Origin: Plutella xylostella
Taxonomy: Eukaryota; Arthropoda; Insecta; Lepidoptera; Plutellidae
NCBI RefSeq assembly: GCF_932276165.1
Contig: NC_063983.1
Location: forward strand, 8,129,501-8,193,500
Direction: 5' to 3'
Length of the DNA stretch: 64,000 bases
Below are positions 1-11,385 of this stretch, one piece after another. The notes under the pieces were generated by a model that saw only the letters and a list, made by a program, of their open reading frames with translations, was not told where the DNA came from and made no database searches. Both the position numbers and the translations under genes were made by a program. Every line of letters starts with the position of its first letter. The first letter of the stretch is position 1.

Positions 1-195
1 CATTACGAGAAACAAGATTATACATAGGTATAGACGAACATAAATTTGAGCAAACGAAACTTAGGTGTTTAAAGATTGTGCCTAAAGAGTTTTAGACGAA
101 ACGAGCCTTATGCCACAGAAGTCTTGGCAAAGTGATGGTTTGGCCCAAAAAGTTTAGACCATACGAGTTATGCGAAATGAGTTTTGGTCAATAAA

Positions 196-310
196 GAATA
201 TGCGAGATGAGCGGAACCCTTTTGACACATCTGTCAAGAATTTTATATGGATATGACGTATAATTGATGAACCAATCCTTGGTTGGCTATAAATAACCGA
301 CTATGGAGAA
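196..310. repeat. Fragment of a dispersed MITE family
   Basis: TTTTGACACATCTGTCAAGA then ATTTTATATGGATATGACGT is shared with 18526-18565 and with the MITE at 38922-39070. Confidence 0.45.
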
Positions 311-550
311 ATTGGGTCCACAATCCACACTTGTATCATTTCCAAGATAAAATAATAATAATAAAGGTAAAAAAAATATTGTCCATTACCTTTTTTCAGT
401 CAAGGATCGAAAATAATTATTGGAAACAGTTCCATGTCTGAAAGTTTATACGAAATTCGGTCGAAGTAATGAATGTGTTCCGAGGTGAACAAATGAATAT
501 CAGGCGAGAGTTGTAGATCAAAGGAACTTGTAGGGGAAGCTCAAAGAAAT

Positions 551-1260
551 AACTATAGTGGTTTGCAATGGAAACCAGCAATCATGTAAACAAACCAAAT
601 TGTCACGATTACTCCGTAATCACATACATTTTCGATCAATTTATGAACATAGTCTGATTTCAACGAACACACCATTGTTTTCACATTATCTTCAACACGA
701 TTTAACTTGTATTTATAAGTTAAATTTGTTAAAACATTTGCAACGTAAAAATTTCGAAGTATTTGACAAGCTGTCATCTTAGTTTTTTACTCATCGAACT
801 ATCATCTCATAAGTCATTGAAAAGTTAGTGTTGTTCGTAATCTGAAGTTATCTTTTATTTTTAATTTAATAAATTATTTTAATTTAATATTATTTGAATA
901 CAATTTAAAAAAAATTCAAGAGCTTAATATAATTAACCAAAACGAAAAAAGGAAGAGGAAGAAATGAAAAAGCTCGACGGCATTTTAGACATGGCAAGCG
1001 ATGACATAGTGGTTCCATTTATAATTACGGTCACCGGCGACACTTCTGATAGTGATGATGACGAAGACGAAGATTTAAATTTGTTTTAATAAACACTTTT
1101 TTTATATACATATAATCAGTTTTATTTTATAGTCTATGGCTTATATATTTAATCTAATTAGAACACTATGACATCACTATGGGCATAAACAATACGCTGT
1201 CAATGTCAGTCCGCCATATTTGTTTACATGATTGTTGGTTTCTATTGCAAACGACTGTAG
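551..1260 (+). mobile_element. Internally deleted Tc1-like element with about 40-base TIRs
   Basis: The left end (TAGTGGTTTGCAATGGAAAC) and the right end are inverted copies over about 40 bases, both running into ATCATGTAAACAAA on the element side. TA flanks each end. Near the right end, 964-1089 reads as a transposase C-terminus (see that entry). Length is about 0.7 kb, too short for a full transposase. Confidence 0.7.
964..1089 (+). pseudogene. C-terminal remnant of a Tc1-like transposase
   Basis: The frame encodes MKKLDGILDMASDDIVVPFI and an acidic end DSDDDEDEDLNLF, then stops at TAA. The layout (KKLDGIL, then an FII segment, then an Asp/Glu tail) parallels the end of the transposase relic at 45543-45675. 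It is only 41 codons and non-functional. Confidence 0.5.
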
Positions 1261-1282
1261 AAGAAAGAAGAGAAATCAAAGA

Positions 1283-1434
1283 TGTACCAACGCCCTCCTG
1301 CCCGCTGGTTTGACGACCTTAGGCGGGTAGCCGGTAGTGGTTGGATGAGGAACGCCGATGACCAAGTGTTGTGGCGCTCCTTGGGAGAGGCCTATGTCTA
1401 GCAGTGGATGATTATTGGCTGATGATGATGATGA
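1283..1434 (+). mobile_element. RTE-type LINE 3' end fragment
   Basis: Reads QRPPARWFDDLRRVAGSGWM then a DQVLWRSLGEAYV segment and an early TAG, followed by a (GATGAT)n tail. This is the usual C-terminus and tail of lepidopteran RTE-like elements. Confidence 0.65.
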
Positions 1435-1639
1435 TATGTACCGATGGGAAATTTATTTACTTAATGTATTCGATACTAAATAAAAAGAGCCGTAGAGGCA
1501 TAAAGGATAAGATCTCGGCTCTCATCCGAGAGGTTTAGTGTTTGAATCCTGCCAAGTAGCAATTAAATTTCAGAACAATCATACCACGTGTTCAAACTGT
1601 GAAGAAAACTCCGGAGGAAATCTATATATATTCCTAAAC

Positions 1640-1690
1640 GGCGATACGGCTCGCGACCTATCACGTGAGTACAAATGTACCTATTGTAAA
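1640..1690 (+). repeat. SINE-like family D, 5' fragment
   Basis: GGCGATACGGCTCGCGACCT then ATCACGTGAGTACAAATGT, matching the start of 9054-9194. Confidence 0.5.
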
Positions 1691-1819
1691 AAATGGGTGA
1701 AAGCATGCCTAAATAGTTACATAAATGGAACATGGATGGAGTGGCAGATTCATCAAATGTTTGTTATACTCGTACATTAATAATAGGTACTACAAATGCT
1801 ATGTGGGAAGCCAATTCTT

Positions 1820-1945
1820 AGCCTTCCTTCCAAGCTTAGGAAGGCAGTTTAGACCTTGGGGATATGCACAAAGGTTCCATTCGAGAGAGCCAGGTGCAGG
1901 TACTTACACCCCCACAGAGAATAGAATAGAATAGGATAGAATAGC
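1820..1945 (+). mobile_element. SINE family C, 3' fragment
   Basis: AGGAAGGCAGTTTAGACCTT, then CGAGAGAGCCAGGTGCAGG and a (GAATA)n tail. The head is missing. Confidence 0.65.
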
Positions 1946-2121
1946 TATGTGGGAGAGTATGCGCTGCGCGGTAGTAGGTAATAACTCAAACTATTTGACT
2001 CACAAACGTGGAATTTATCACAAAAACGCCCATCGAAATTCAAGTATTGACCGGATACAAACACTTTTCATATGCTGACATGTTTATATTTGTAACAAAT
2101 GCGTCGGTAGGGGAACGAAAA

Positions 2122-2329
2122 TCCTAATTAATATTATAAATGCGAAAGTAACTGTGTCTGTCAGTCTGTCTGTCTGTTACTCTTTCACGCCAAAACTACT
2201 GAACGGATTTGAATGAAATTTGGTATAAAACATACGGTATAGACCCTGGGAATTAACATAGGCTACTTTTTATCCCGGAATTCAAACGGGAAAACTTTTT
2301 TTTAAAGCGAAGCGCGCGGGAACTGCTGG
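2122..2329 (+). mobile_element. Helitron-like non-autonomous repeat
   Basis: Starts TCCTAATTAATATTATAAAT, has a (GTCT)n tract, GAATGAAATTTGGTAT and GGCTACTTTTTATCCCGG, and ends GCTGG before T. The ends fit the Helitron rule (5' TC, 3' CTRR, insertion at A/T). This repeat is very common in Lepidoptera. It has no TIRs and no TSD. Confidence 0.6.
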
Positions 2330-2672
2330 TAATCCATATTTGTACAATAAACATTTAATGATCTAAAATCATGTGAGCTTTGGCAGGAAGTAAAATTTGG
2401 TGGGTTCTAATTAATTAATTTCAGTTATTTCCTGTTCGGAATAAAATCCATAGCACACCACATTTATAATGCACAATACACAGCTATTAAATAACGTCAT
2501 GCCAAACTATGCATTTATTTTTTACTGGGAAAAGACACATAGTTTTGCTACCTTTGCAACTTTATGCAACTATAGTTACAAAATAAAATAAAATAATTAT
2601 AAATATAACCAAAAAAAATTATTTTATTTACAATTAGGTTAGGCTTCATTAGTTAAATGTTAATTAATATTA

Positions 2673-2901
2673 CACTCACGGGCAAAGAAACAGTTCCACT
2701 TACAAAATGCAGACATGAAATGACGTAATTTAAAAAAAAAAATTGTGATTTTGAACAAAATGTGTATGTTTTTTGTTGGTCATATTTTGATGCGCCGATA
2801 AATGCATTTAAATATTGCAGAAGGAGTCATTAACTTAGTTTTTTCAGTTTCGGTGTAATTTGTTGATTTTCTCAATGGAACTTTTTCATTGCCCGTGAGT
2901 G
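2673..2901. mobile_element. TA-flanked MITE, 229 bp
   Basis: Ends CACTCACGGGCAA and inverse, with AGTTCCA following in both arms. TA is on each side (2671-2672, 2902-2903). A related worn copy is at 4249-4406. Confidence 0.75.
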
Positions 2902-2909
2902 TATTATGA

Positions 2910-4002
2910 ATAAACAATTTTATACGTCACCAAAAAAACCCAAAGTAGGTACTCGGAAGAACGTATAAAGAACCACCAATGAACTCGAGTATTCGCGACT
3001 CGCTACCAAAATCCAATAAAAATATCAAAGAAACCTTACGCAGGGATGAAACCTCAATGGATTTCTCATTCAGAACATCTGTGTCACCGAATAACCTTTC
3101 TAGTCACGTCTGAATAGAATTGACAATTTGTTGCACGTTTGAAACAGAGTGGATTGAGAGGAGAGACAAACTTGTCACTGTTCGTAGTAACTGAATAATG
3201 AGTACGTTGTTTTCATCAACTTATGTGTAAGATACGGAATGAATGGAAAAATCATCATGAAATCGAATTCAGACAATAAACCGCGAAGAAACAATAGAAA
3301 TAACATTTTTGGTTTCATTATGTGTGTGGAGGTAGGTAGACTAGCACTGAGAATTATTCATAAACTGTAGGGATACTAAACTCCTCAATAAAAATAAGGC
3401 ATATAGAGTTTATTTTCACAAGCTGTGTGATCCTCATTTACCTTATAATTTTACCCCCAAATTAGCAGAGCTTTTTGACACTTTACAATAGGTTTAAAAT
3501 TGTTGTTGTGATACGAGTATACGAATTTCATCTTTTGTCGGACGTAAAATGTTGAAATTCGTGTGTTTCAATGTCAATTATAACCTTGTTGTAAATTTAA
3601 AATATGGTCTATGAATCTTTATCCAACATCCTGTAAGTACATACAGTTCCAAATTTAATTCCGGACTTGAAGTCCTACATACCCAGCCATAGACAAATAC
3701 CAGGGCAACAAAGTTGGGAGGAGGTTAAATGTGTCCCATCTCCGTGTTTACTTGAAGCCACTTTCAACTGTTAATTGAGCTAGTTCAAATATAGTTTTTA
3801 AAGGCCATTTGAGACGGACCAAAGAATCTTTTTGTAGGTCTTACCTATGTCCAATTGTTCAATTCTCATCAGAATATATCTATATTATTCTGGTTAGAAT
3901 ATTGTGCTAATTTATAAACGCAGAAATATCTAATTGTGCTAAATCTGTAATTTGCTACAGCTCAAAATACGCGCAATACATTAAACAATGTTCATTATAA
4001 TA
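2910..4002. other. No gene or clear repeat recognised
   Basis: AT-rich sequence without a protein-like frame, TIR pair or SINE body that I could identify. Confidence 0.4.
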
Positions 4003-4130
4003 ATAATAATAAATAAATTTTAATAATAAATTCTTTATTCACAAAAACAAGTGGTACATTACAGGGTTTGGGACTCTCCAGTTAAGTATAAACCTGTATT
4101 TGAAGAGGCCCGCTCTTTTTGTCCAATATT
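4003..4130 (-). mobile_element. Probable LINE 3' tail fragment
   Basis: On the minus strand a short unique part ends in GTGAATAAAGAATTTATT and repeated AATTTATT/ATT units. This looks like a CR1/Jockey-type 3' terminus. No coding sequence is left. Confidence 0.35.
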
Positions 4131-4248
4131 ACATTCTTGTTTACTTATGAAGTTAAAATTATGCATATAACAATATTTTAGGTATGATAACTCATTATAT
4201 TTAATTTAGTTACAGTGAAAAGTAGCTATATATGTATATAATTATTAT

Positions 4249-4406
4249 AAACTCACGTGCAAAGAGACAGTTCCACTTAGAAAATTTAGAATTTGATCAC
4301 AATATTGACGTTTTTAGTTGGTAATATTCTGGCGACTCACTGAGTCAGCTTTTTCCGTTTAGGAGCAATTTGCTGCTTTTTCTCACTGGAACCCTCTCAC
4401 TCACAT
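4249..4406. mobile_element. Worn copy of the 2673-2901 MITE
   Basis: AACTCACGTGCAAAGAGACA then GTTCCACTTAGAAAAT on the left, and CTCACTGGAACCCTCTCACT on the right, match the ends of the element at 2673. Confidence 0.55.
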
Positions 4407-6267
4407 TATAATTATGGGCAACATCGACACAATATTCACGTAATACCTAAATATTTATAATGATTAACGCCGTCGTCGTTGTTGGCGCTAAATGGGTTTT
4501 CGGTGTAATTAACGCTCGTGGGAATGAAACAAAAGGCGTCTGGAAGAATAATAAATTTCTGAAGAATTAGTTCCTTAATTTTTTATTTATTGATTAGTAA
4601 CGTATTACTGACGTCTAGCCTTAGCTGGTGGTTTCAATTTAATGGTCTACGTGTTTCATTTCATAAATACGTTTAAAATATTTGTGCGACGAGTAAAACT
4701 TAACAAATATCTATCTTACTAGTTGTATGTGTTTTATTTTATCTCATTATTCCCATAGAAATATCATAGTTCAAACTTAATTCAAAATAACACTATCATT
4801 TCTACCGCCCCTTTACGATTCATGGAACGTTTTTCAAATTCCGAATGTGTCTATGTTTTTTTTCGCCGGCCTGTGCACTGACTTTTTGCAGCCAGCGCTG
4901 TTGTGCAATCTCCTCGGGCTTTCAGCCAGACTGGCTCGCTTCTCTTTTTAAAAAGAAATTGTCTCTGGCCAATAGTGTCGTGGCCGTTGCTTCACGCTGT
5001 TTGAAACTAGACCTACCTATATTCTTCCTCAAAATAACATTGAATGGACAACATTTCAAAAAACTAAAGCTACTGTAAATCGAAAACCATTTCGAGATTT
5101 AGCTCTAAAGGCCACAAAAAAAATGTTTTTGTATTTTTTGGATGTATCATTTTCGAGAAAATCATAAAATAGTAAAAAAGTGCTGATGACGTCATGCATC
5201 AGGTGCGATGCATTTTGATGATCAAAGCCTATAGATTTAAAAACAAAGTAACTGTCACTTTCATTTTTGATTGACGTTGACGTTTTATCGTGACGTTGTT
5301 GTTTATTTGGGTCATTTTCATTAATTCTGTTCTGACACTTTCTGACCATTTTTTTTATTTATTATTAAGAGATGACCTCTATATAATATGTCCCAGAGCA
5401 TGCCACCGCCTACACAGCTGAAAAAATGCTTCTGCTTATTTTTTACATGATAAGTACCTACTTTCCATCATTAGAAATATCAAGGTCATTTGAAAATTAC
5501 CCATTTGTTGGTTGGCATGTAAACAAAGTTTAAATGTCACTTGTCAGTGTCATTTATGTTTTTTTTCAAGACTCAGGCAATAGACAAAAATAAAAATTGA
5601 GCCTAATATGTGACGTCACTTCCGATTTTAAAATAATTAACTTTAAAGTTAAAAATAACATGCAAAAATTTATGTATATACAAAATAAAAAAATACGGGT
5701 CCACTAATTTTATATAAACTTTCCGAATAACTAATAAAAATATAGGGTAAAGAAAATGAAATGTTGTCCATTATGTTTATTGCATTTTTTAAATTACACA
5801 ACTTATTTGAGACAATATCACAAGCATCTGTGTCCATTTAACGATTAAAAAGTCCAAAACTTATTAATAAATGGCAAATTACATGGAAATTGCATACATT
5901 TACGTCAGCTGTTACCAAACCAGATAACTCGGTACCACTAAAGCCTTATTTCAGTACGAGATTGGGAGAGTAATGTGATAATTTGTATGCGTTTCCTTCC
6001 GGCAATAAATATAGGAATGAGATGAGAAAGTTGTGTCATGGCGGCGGCCTACGCGTGCCTACGGGCGGCGTAGCGGCTACGAGGTCTCAGTGCTACGACG
6101 GCTACGGCGTAGGCGGCTACGAAATTCCAAATTTCTTATTAAAATCTATTTTTAGATGCTTTTGATTTATTTTTTATTTGTGAGCTATGCATTATAAGAT
6201 AGCCTTAGCCTCAAATTATAATATAAATCTTTAATTTTGCTTACAAAAAATATGGAAGGAACCAACC
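4407..6267. other. No gene recognised; contains a GC-rich short repeat patch
   Basis: Mostly AT-rich. 6035-6122 is GC-rich with repeated CGGCTACG/GCGTAG units. Frames at 4845-5078 and 5056-5349 overlap on opposite strands and look like chance. Confidence 0.4.
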
Positions 6268-6515
6268 ACTATTCTATTCTATTCTCTGTGGGGGTGTAAG
6301 TACCTGCACCTGGCTCTCTCGAGTGGAACCTTTGTGCATATCCCCAAGGTCTAAACTGCCTTCCTAAGCTTGGACCATTTCCCACCATGCTGGTCCACTG
6401 CAGGTTGGTGGGTTCACATATCTAGATGTGCTAAATCTACATGTAAGCGCCGTGATTCGAAACCACATCTCTTGGGTGAGAAGCGGGCGCTTACCCGACT
6501 GAGCTACCACCGCTC
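6268..6515 (-). mobile_element. tRNA-derived SINE, family C (Metulj-like)
   Basis: On the minus strand it starts GAGCGGTGGTAGCTCAGTCG, a good A box, with B-box GGTTTCGAATCAC, and continues into the AGCTTAGGAAGGCAGTTTAG and GAGAGCCAGGTGCAGG body. It ends in (GAATA)n. The middle part present in 58384-58716 is deleted here. Likeness to the butterfly SINE Metulj is from memory of its layout. Confidence 0.75.
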
Positions 6516-6936
6516 CAACCGCCAACCACTTTCATACACTAAACTCAGGAAGCCAAACCAAATCTACGTAAACGTTTATTTTTCTTTTTTAGAGGGAAGC
6601 TCGCTCCCTTCGTTAACCCATCACACGTCAGAGCCTGATCTAATCCGCTCGCGATGGGCCCTTGATTATCACTGCAGCCTTATTGCGTAAACTGCCTTCT
6701 GCTAAAATACAAATTTGAAACATTTGAATTAGAGGTTTAGTGACAGAAACTGTTTTCAGTATTAAGTCTATTAGACTCTACTAGGTCGAGACTTCTACAT
6801 TGACTATGACCTTGGCTCCCACACGCACCTAAGCAGTAAAAGCATTATACAATACCCTTTCTGTTTCCTAACGAAGAATCAGTCAAAAAGAGCTCGTTTT
6901 TTGTGATTTTTACTACTTCATTTCACATTTTAAGCA

Positions 6937-7779
6937 TCCTAACTTCATATTATAAATGCGAAAGTAACTGTGTCTGTATGTCTGTTACTCTTTCACGGCA
7001 AAACTACTCAACGGATTTGAATGAAATTTTGTATATGTCGCAGGCAACTGGTTTAATCTCCTGTTTGATTGAACCACTAGCCCGTTCATTGGATGGCGCT
7101 GTTCAGTTGTATGACTAGGCCGAACGTTGATTGTACAAGCGTCACAAAACGTCCAACTAGTTAGCTGACTTAAAATCAGTCAGGTGGTGAATAAAACAAA
7201 TATGGCGTCTAACAGCTAACAGCTGACACAAAAAGCACCTATATTGTTAGTTTTTTGCAAATAAATTAGCTTTAAAGTGCGTTATTTGTGTTAAAATAGT
7301 GTGACAACATGAATTAACCTATTATTACGCCGCGGGCGGATAGTTTCAAAGAAAAAAAGTGGCGAAACTGGATAATTATCAACAACAATATGAAGGTACG
7401 TTTATTGTTATTGTTTAGTTAATTTGTTAGATAAGAGCTTTGTAACATGGTCTTTTTGTTGACTCTTGTCTGGTGATGTTCACCCTAACCAGACATTACA
7501 AAGTTGCTATACTATATCCCATTCAACGACTTCGCTGAATGACGTTCAGTCAAGACGTCGAACGTTACAATCAACGACTTGACGAGTTGTCCTTTAGTCA
7601 TACAACTGAATAGCGCCATCCAATGAACGGGCTAGTGGTTCAATCAAACAGGAGATTAAACCAGTTGCCTGCGACATATACATATTGTCTAGTCTAGACC
7701 CGTAGAAAGAACATAGGCTACTTTTTATCCCGGAATAAATAACTTTTTGAGGCGAAGCGAAGCTCGCGGGAACAGCTAG
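6937..7779 (+). mobile_element. Helitron-like repeat interrupted by a TIR element
   Basis: The left part (from TCCTAACTTCATATTATAAA) and the right part (AGAACATAGGCTACTTTTTA to CAGCTAG|T) are two halves of the same repeat as 2122-2329. They are separated by the 641-base element 7036-7676. The order of events is clear: the Helitron-like repeat came first. Confidence 0.65.
7036..7676. mobile_element. TIR element nested in the Helitron-like repeat
   Basis: TIRs of about 95 bases begin TGTCGCAGGCAACTGGTTTA at both ends, nearly identical. TATA flanks each side (7032-7035, 7677-7680), while the uninterrupted repeat has one. There is no long ORF. It is a non-autonomous DNA element of unassigned superfamily. 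Confidence 0.75.
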
Positions 7780-8106
7780 TAAGCCATATTTCACATACCA
7801 CATCGAATCTGCAATGAATCATCCCAGTTTGCGCCGGAGCTACGTAATACGGCCGCCGGCAACCCCAGTAATCTCCAATCAGGCAGATAAACGCAGGTAA
7901 CTGATGACGTGGCGGACGGTTAACGGATTAAGGTCTGTTTGGGGGAAGGGGAGGGGGAAGGCAAGATGTGTTTGTGCAAATAGTGAGGAAGGTGTTATTT
8001 TGACTGTGTGGAGGTATAGTTGGAATATTTTTGTTTTGCTTTATCAATAAAGTAATGTTTAGTGTGTTTGTTTTTTGTATACGTACGTGAGGGAAGATAA
8101 TTTTTT

Positions 8107-8222
8107 TTGGTGTAATTTCTATTGTGTGCAATACTATTTATTGCACACAATACTATTTATTGCACACAATACTATTTATTGCACACAATACTATTTATTG
8201 CACACAATAGACATTACACCAA
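8107..8222. repeat. Hairpin-forming minisatellite, 19-base unit
   Basis: The outer arms TTGGTGTAAT and ATTACACCAA enclose about four direct copies of a 19-base unit (CTATTTATTGCACACAATA). The unit core ATTGCACACAAT is the reverse complement of the ATTGTGTGCAAT at the left edge, so the whole block can fold. Confidence 0.8.
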
Positions 8223-9053
8223 AGAATGGAAAAGATTTAGCACAAAACGCGGTTTCTTTTACAATTTGACATAGACACCGGCGAAAACTAGCCAGATACG
8301 ATTAACTGCGATGCTACCTGTAAATTGCAAAATATGATATACGATTTTTCTCTCTTTTTAAATGTAAAAGTTTCATTTACCCATTCATAAAAACATATAT
8401 GTATATAAGTCACAAATATGCATAATATCCACTAGAAGTTGTGTCAAAAACTGATATACATATACTTGTAATGTTAAGCCAGTACATCGAGTTAATTGAA
8501 AATAATATTATGTTAAATTTAACCTCACAATCATGATCATCAGCTCGTTATCGTACACTGGACCTCGCTACCTCTTCCAAATTAATCTATGTATAACAAT
8601 GTAATTATTTTCTCATGAATAAAATGTAAATTGTCAACATGAATCAACCCATCCAGGAAACTGACATTATCAAACATGTAGGGATATATTTGCACACTAT
8701 ATTTTACTATGTATCGCATAAACACACGGCTTATGCTATAGGTAAACGATTTTGGTCTTAAAACGCGCTAGAGTAGAGTTTAAAGCTATTCTTACACAGA
8801 AAGCCTTGAGCTATGCGTCGTTTACAGTGGACTTAGAGGTGGATATAGTATCTACGATGTACATTCTTATCTAAGTGACATAGTCAATATTAGGACAACG
8901 TTGTCAGTGTTGTATAAACAAAGACAATACATTACAACTACCTACTACTCACGTTTAACGATTACAAATAAAATAAACCTAAGGGGAAGTTATAGATTGT
9001 TACACGCTGTAATTTATTTAGAATTGCTCAGCTAAAATCCCTTAATTATCCCA
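8223..9053. other. Nothing recognised
   Basis: AT-rich, no convincing ORF or repeat. Confidence 0.4.
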
Positions 9054-9194
9054 AAACTGCGATATGGTTCGCAACCTATCACGTGAGTACGAATGTGCTG
9101 CGAAAAGTGGATTGCTCGCTTGTGAGCCACCTCTGACTACCCCTTCGGGGATTACAGTCGTGAGTGCATATGTATATGTATGTGTATGTATGTC
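9054..9194 (+). mobile_element. SINE-like repeat, family D
   Basis: GATATGGTTCGCAACCTATC, ACGTGAGTACGAATGTGC, then CCACCTCTGACTACCCCTTC and a (TATG)n tail. Parts recur at 1643, 10741, 59764 and 62037, which defines the family. No clear tRNA A box was seen. Confidence 0.6.
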
Positions 9195-9741
9195 AGCTAA
9201 AAACCACAGTGTTGATGCACCTTTAGAGTCTAGAAACTCGAGTAACAAATGAGATTCAGTCCAGCTAATCGGTGCTTTATAACAGCGGTATTTAAAAAGT
9301 TAAGGAGAGATTTATTAGCGACTTATCCGGTTGGGAAATCTTTATAATGGTGTAGGTAATGGTCCGCGGTGGACTAGCTTGATTAAATTTTCTGGATAAC
9401 AATTCTGCTGTCTGTTTCTCGTGTAATGAATGACTTTCTTCTTCTTATTGTAATAATATTATGTATTATCTTTAGCATCGCATTTCCTGCATTGTATCTA
9501 TTTCTCTAGCAAAGACTTGACTTCTAGTGCTTAGCCCCAAATAAACAGACAACTTACAACGCTCATATTTTCCTACAGGCGGGTTAAATAAGGTTCGCTG
9601 ATGAGCCTTGCTTCATTAATCACAATAACAAGCGGTGTCGTATTCACATCGCAGCATTCAAATTATAAAGCTGTCTACTGTATAATGGAAATTAATTAAG
9701 CTAGCGTCCGCAACTACGCTTCGTCTATATCACGTCTATTG

Positions 9742-9996
9742 ACGGTCGAATGGCGTAGTGGTTAGTGGCCCTGACTGCTATGCCGAAGGTCCCGGGTTCG
9801 ATTCCCGGCTGGGATATATGTTTAAAGACAGATATTTGTACTCGGATCTTGGGTGTTGATATTTATATTTAATATGTATGTATCTATGTATTTGTGTAAA
9901 TATATCAGCTGCCCGATACCCATAACACAGGCTCTGCCTAGCTTGGGGTCGGATGGCCGTGTGTGAGATGTCCCCACATATTATTATTATTATTAT
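9742..9996 (+). mobile_element. tRNA-derived SINE, family A, near full length
   Basis: The tRNA-like head has an A box TGGCGTAGTGG at 9751-9761 and a B box GGTTCGATTCC at 9795-9805. A family-specific body follows (ATATCAGCTGCCCGATACCC, GCCTAGCTTGGGGTCGGATG) and a (ATT)n tail. Other copies lie at 17803, 26146 and 55370. It is not a functional tRNA gene, because no acceptor-stem pairing closes the head. Confidence 0.8.
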
Positions 9997-10065
9997 AGCC
10001 TTATAGCTAGACCAAGCAGCTTCAATCATTGGTAGAAGCTGGGTGGAAGGCTGTCTTTAGATATG

Positions 10066-10217
10066 ATCGAATTGCAACGATCTGTAATTGAAAAAACAAA
10101 TATGTCACTTTTGGAACTGACAAATTTGCCTTACATTTTGACTGTGACAGTTGACCATACTGTTCTTTTTCCATATGTTTGTGTAGTTTCGCAGTTTTCA
10201 ACAAATTATCAGACATG
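10066..10217. repeat. Copy of a dispersed MITE-like family (TTTGACAGT / TTCGAA type)
   Basis: GTCACTTTTGGAACTGACAA, TTGCCTTACATTTTGACTGT and TTCCATATGTTTGTGTAGTT recur (same or inverted) at 32205-32345 and 32815-33065. Confidence 0.5.
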
Positions 10218-10368
10218 TATAGTGCCACAAACTTATCTGTTCCGGTGAGAGCGAACTAAATTGGTCCATACCTCATTACTTACTAATGAATTTCATATTG
10301 ACATGACATAGATTATATGGACCAATTTAGTTCGCTCTCACCGGAACAGATAAGTTTGTGGCACTATA
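10218..10368. mobile_element. Near-perfect 53-base inverted repeat (hairpin element)
   Basis: The arms 10218-10270 and 10316-10368 pair over about 53 bases (outer end TATAGTGCCACAAACTTATC) with a 45-base loop. Confidence 0.85.
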
Positions 10369-10740
10369 CCTACTAGAATTACAGATCGTATCAGAACATA
10401 GAACAACGCGGACTCGGGTGTACCCTCGGGTAGCGTCATAGTGATTTTTCTTGATACAAAAAAGTCTGCCAATTTTTGCGGGGGGAAATTTTACCGTTTA
10501 CCTTGATTATGTCCCATTTGACATTTCATTATGAGTTTTAATTCCCAGGAATAAGGGTTACGTGAAATAACATTTAATAATGAACACAGTGTCTTCATTT
10601 TTCTTGCCAATGGATGTAACAATTATCGATAAGTGTTATCGATGAATTCGAGAACATGGGTTATAAATATTAATTTTAAATTAATTAGGTAGTTAAATTT
10701 AATTATGAATGATTAATAAACGAAGTCACCCGCTTTTCGC

Positions 10741-10790
10741 TGTACATTTCGTGATAGGTCTCGAGCCGTATCGCCGTTTTTGAATGAATG
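10741..10790 (-). repeat. SINE-like family D, 5' fragment
   Basis: The minus strand holds CGGCGATACGGCTCGAGACC then TATCACG, matching the family D start. Confidence 0.5.
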
Positions 10791-10799
10791 CCAATGCAC

Positions 10800-11035
10800 T
10801 GAAGTTGTCGGATAAATGGGCAACCCGACGACGCGGTCAGATGCTTTCAAGCCGACTAGGCTTAACGACTGCTGCCGAAGCAGCAACCGGGACCCACGGC
10901 TTAACGTGCCGTCCGAAGCACGTAAGCGTCCAGAAAAGAACCATTTGAAATCGGTAACCCATCCAATGGCTGACCGTGTCAGTTGTTGCTTTACCTCAGT
11001 GATCAGTTACGATCACTGAAGCCTACTTGACTACG
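10800..11035 (+). repeat. GC-rich dispersed repeat fragment, unclassified
   Basis: AACGACTGCTGCCGAAGCAG then CACGGCTTAACGTGCCGTCC is familiar from lepidopteran repeats, probably LINE-derived. No conserved protein motif was found in any frame. Confidence 0.35.
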
Positions 11036-11385
11036 GACACTTCCCAACTATGACCTTTTTTGTCGATTAATACATATCTACATACATACCGGTACATTAC
11101 TATTGCATTTTTTTGACATTGGTTGCTAGGAAACAGCTAATAACAATAAACCATGACCTAATCTGTGATCAAACCCGGAGTCCGGATATTCTATGAATTG
11201 AAGCTGTCATTTTAGTATGTAAACAAATCATTTTCTATGAAACGAACGCTTTGCCATCTAGATTGAGTCTAGTGAAAATTGAGACTGCAACTAGTTTTTA
11301 TAAATCGGTGGGCCTTTCTGGCCCACTACCCCGCCAGAGGGGAACGTCTGCCTATGTCGTCTCCAGACCATTCATACTCAATGTA

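Noticed and set aside
4845..5349. Two opposite-strand frames of 77 and 97 codons
   Set aside because: Low-complexity composition and no motif; judged chance.
8107..8222. CRISPR-like array of evenly spaced repeats
   Set aside because: The 19-base units are directly abutting, with no unique spacers, in a eukaryotic genome; it is a minisatellite.
9742..9815. tRNA-like sequence with good A and B boxes
   Set aside because: The acceptor stem does not close, the sequence continues into a repeated body and tail, and other copies exist; it is a SINE head, not a tRNA gene. The same holds for 13570-13637, 18000-18069, 23430-23497, 6440-6515, 55370-55440 and 58640-58716.
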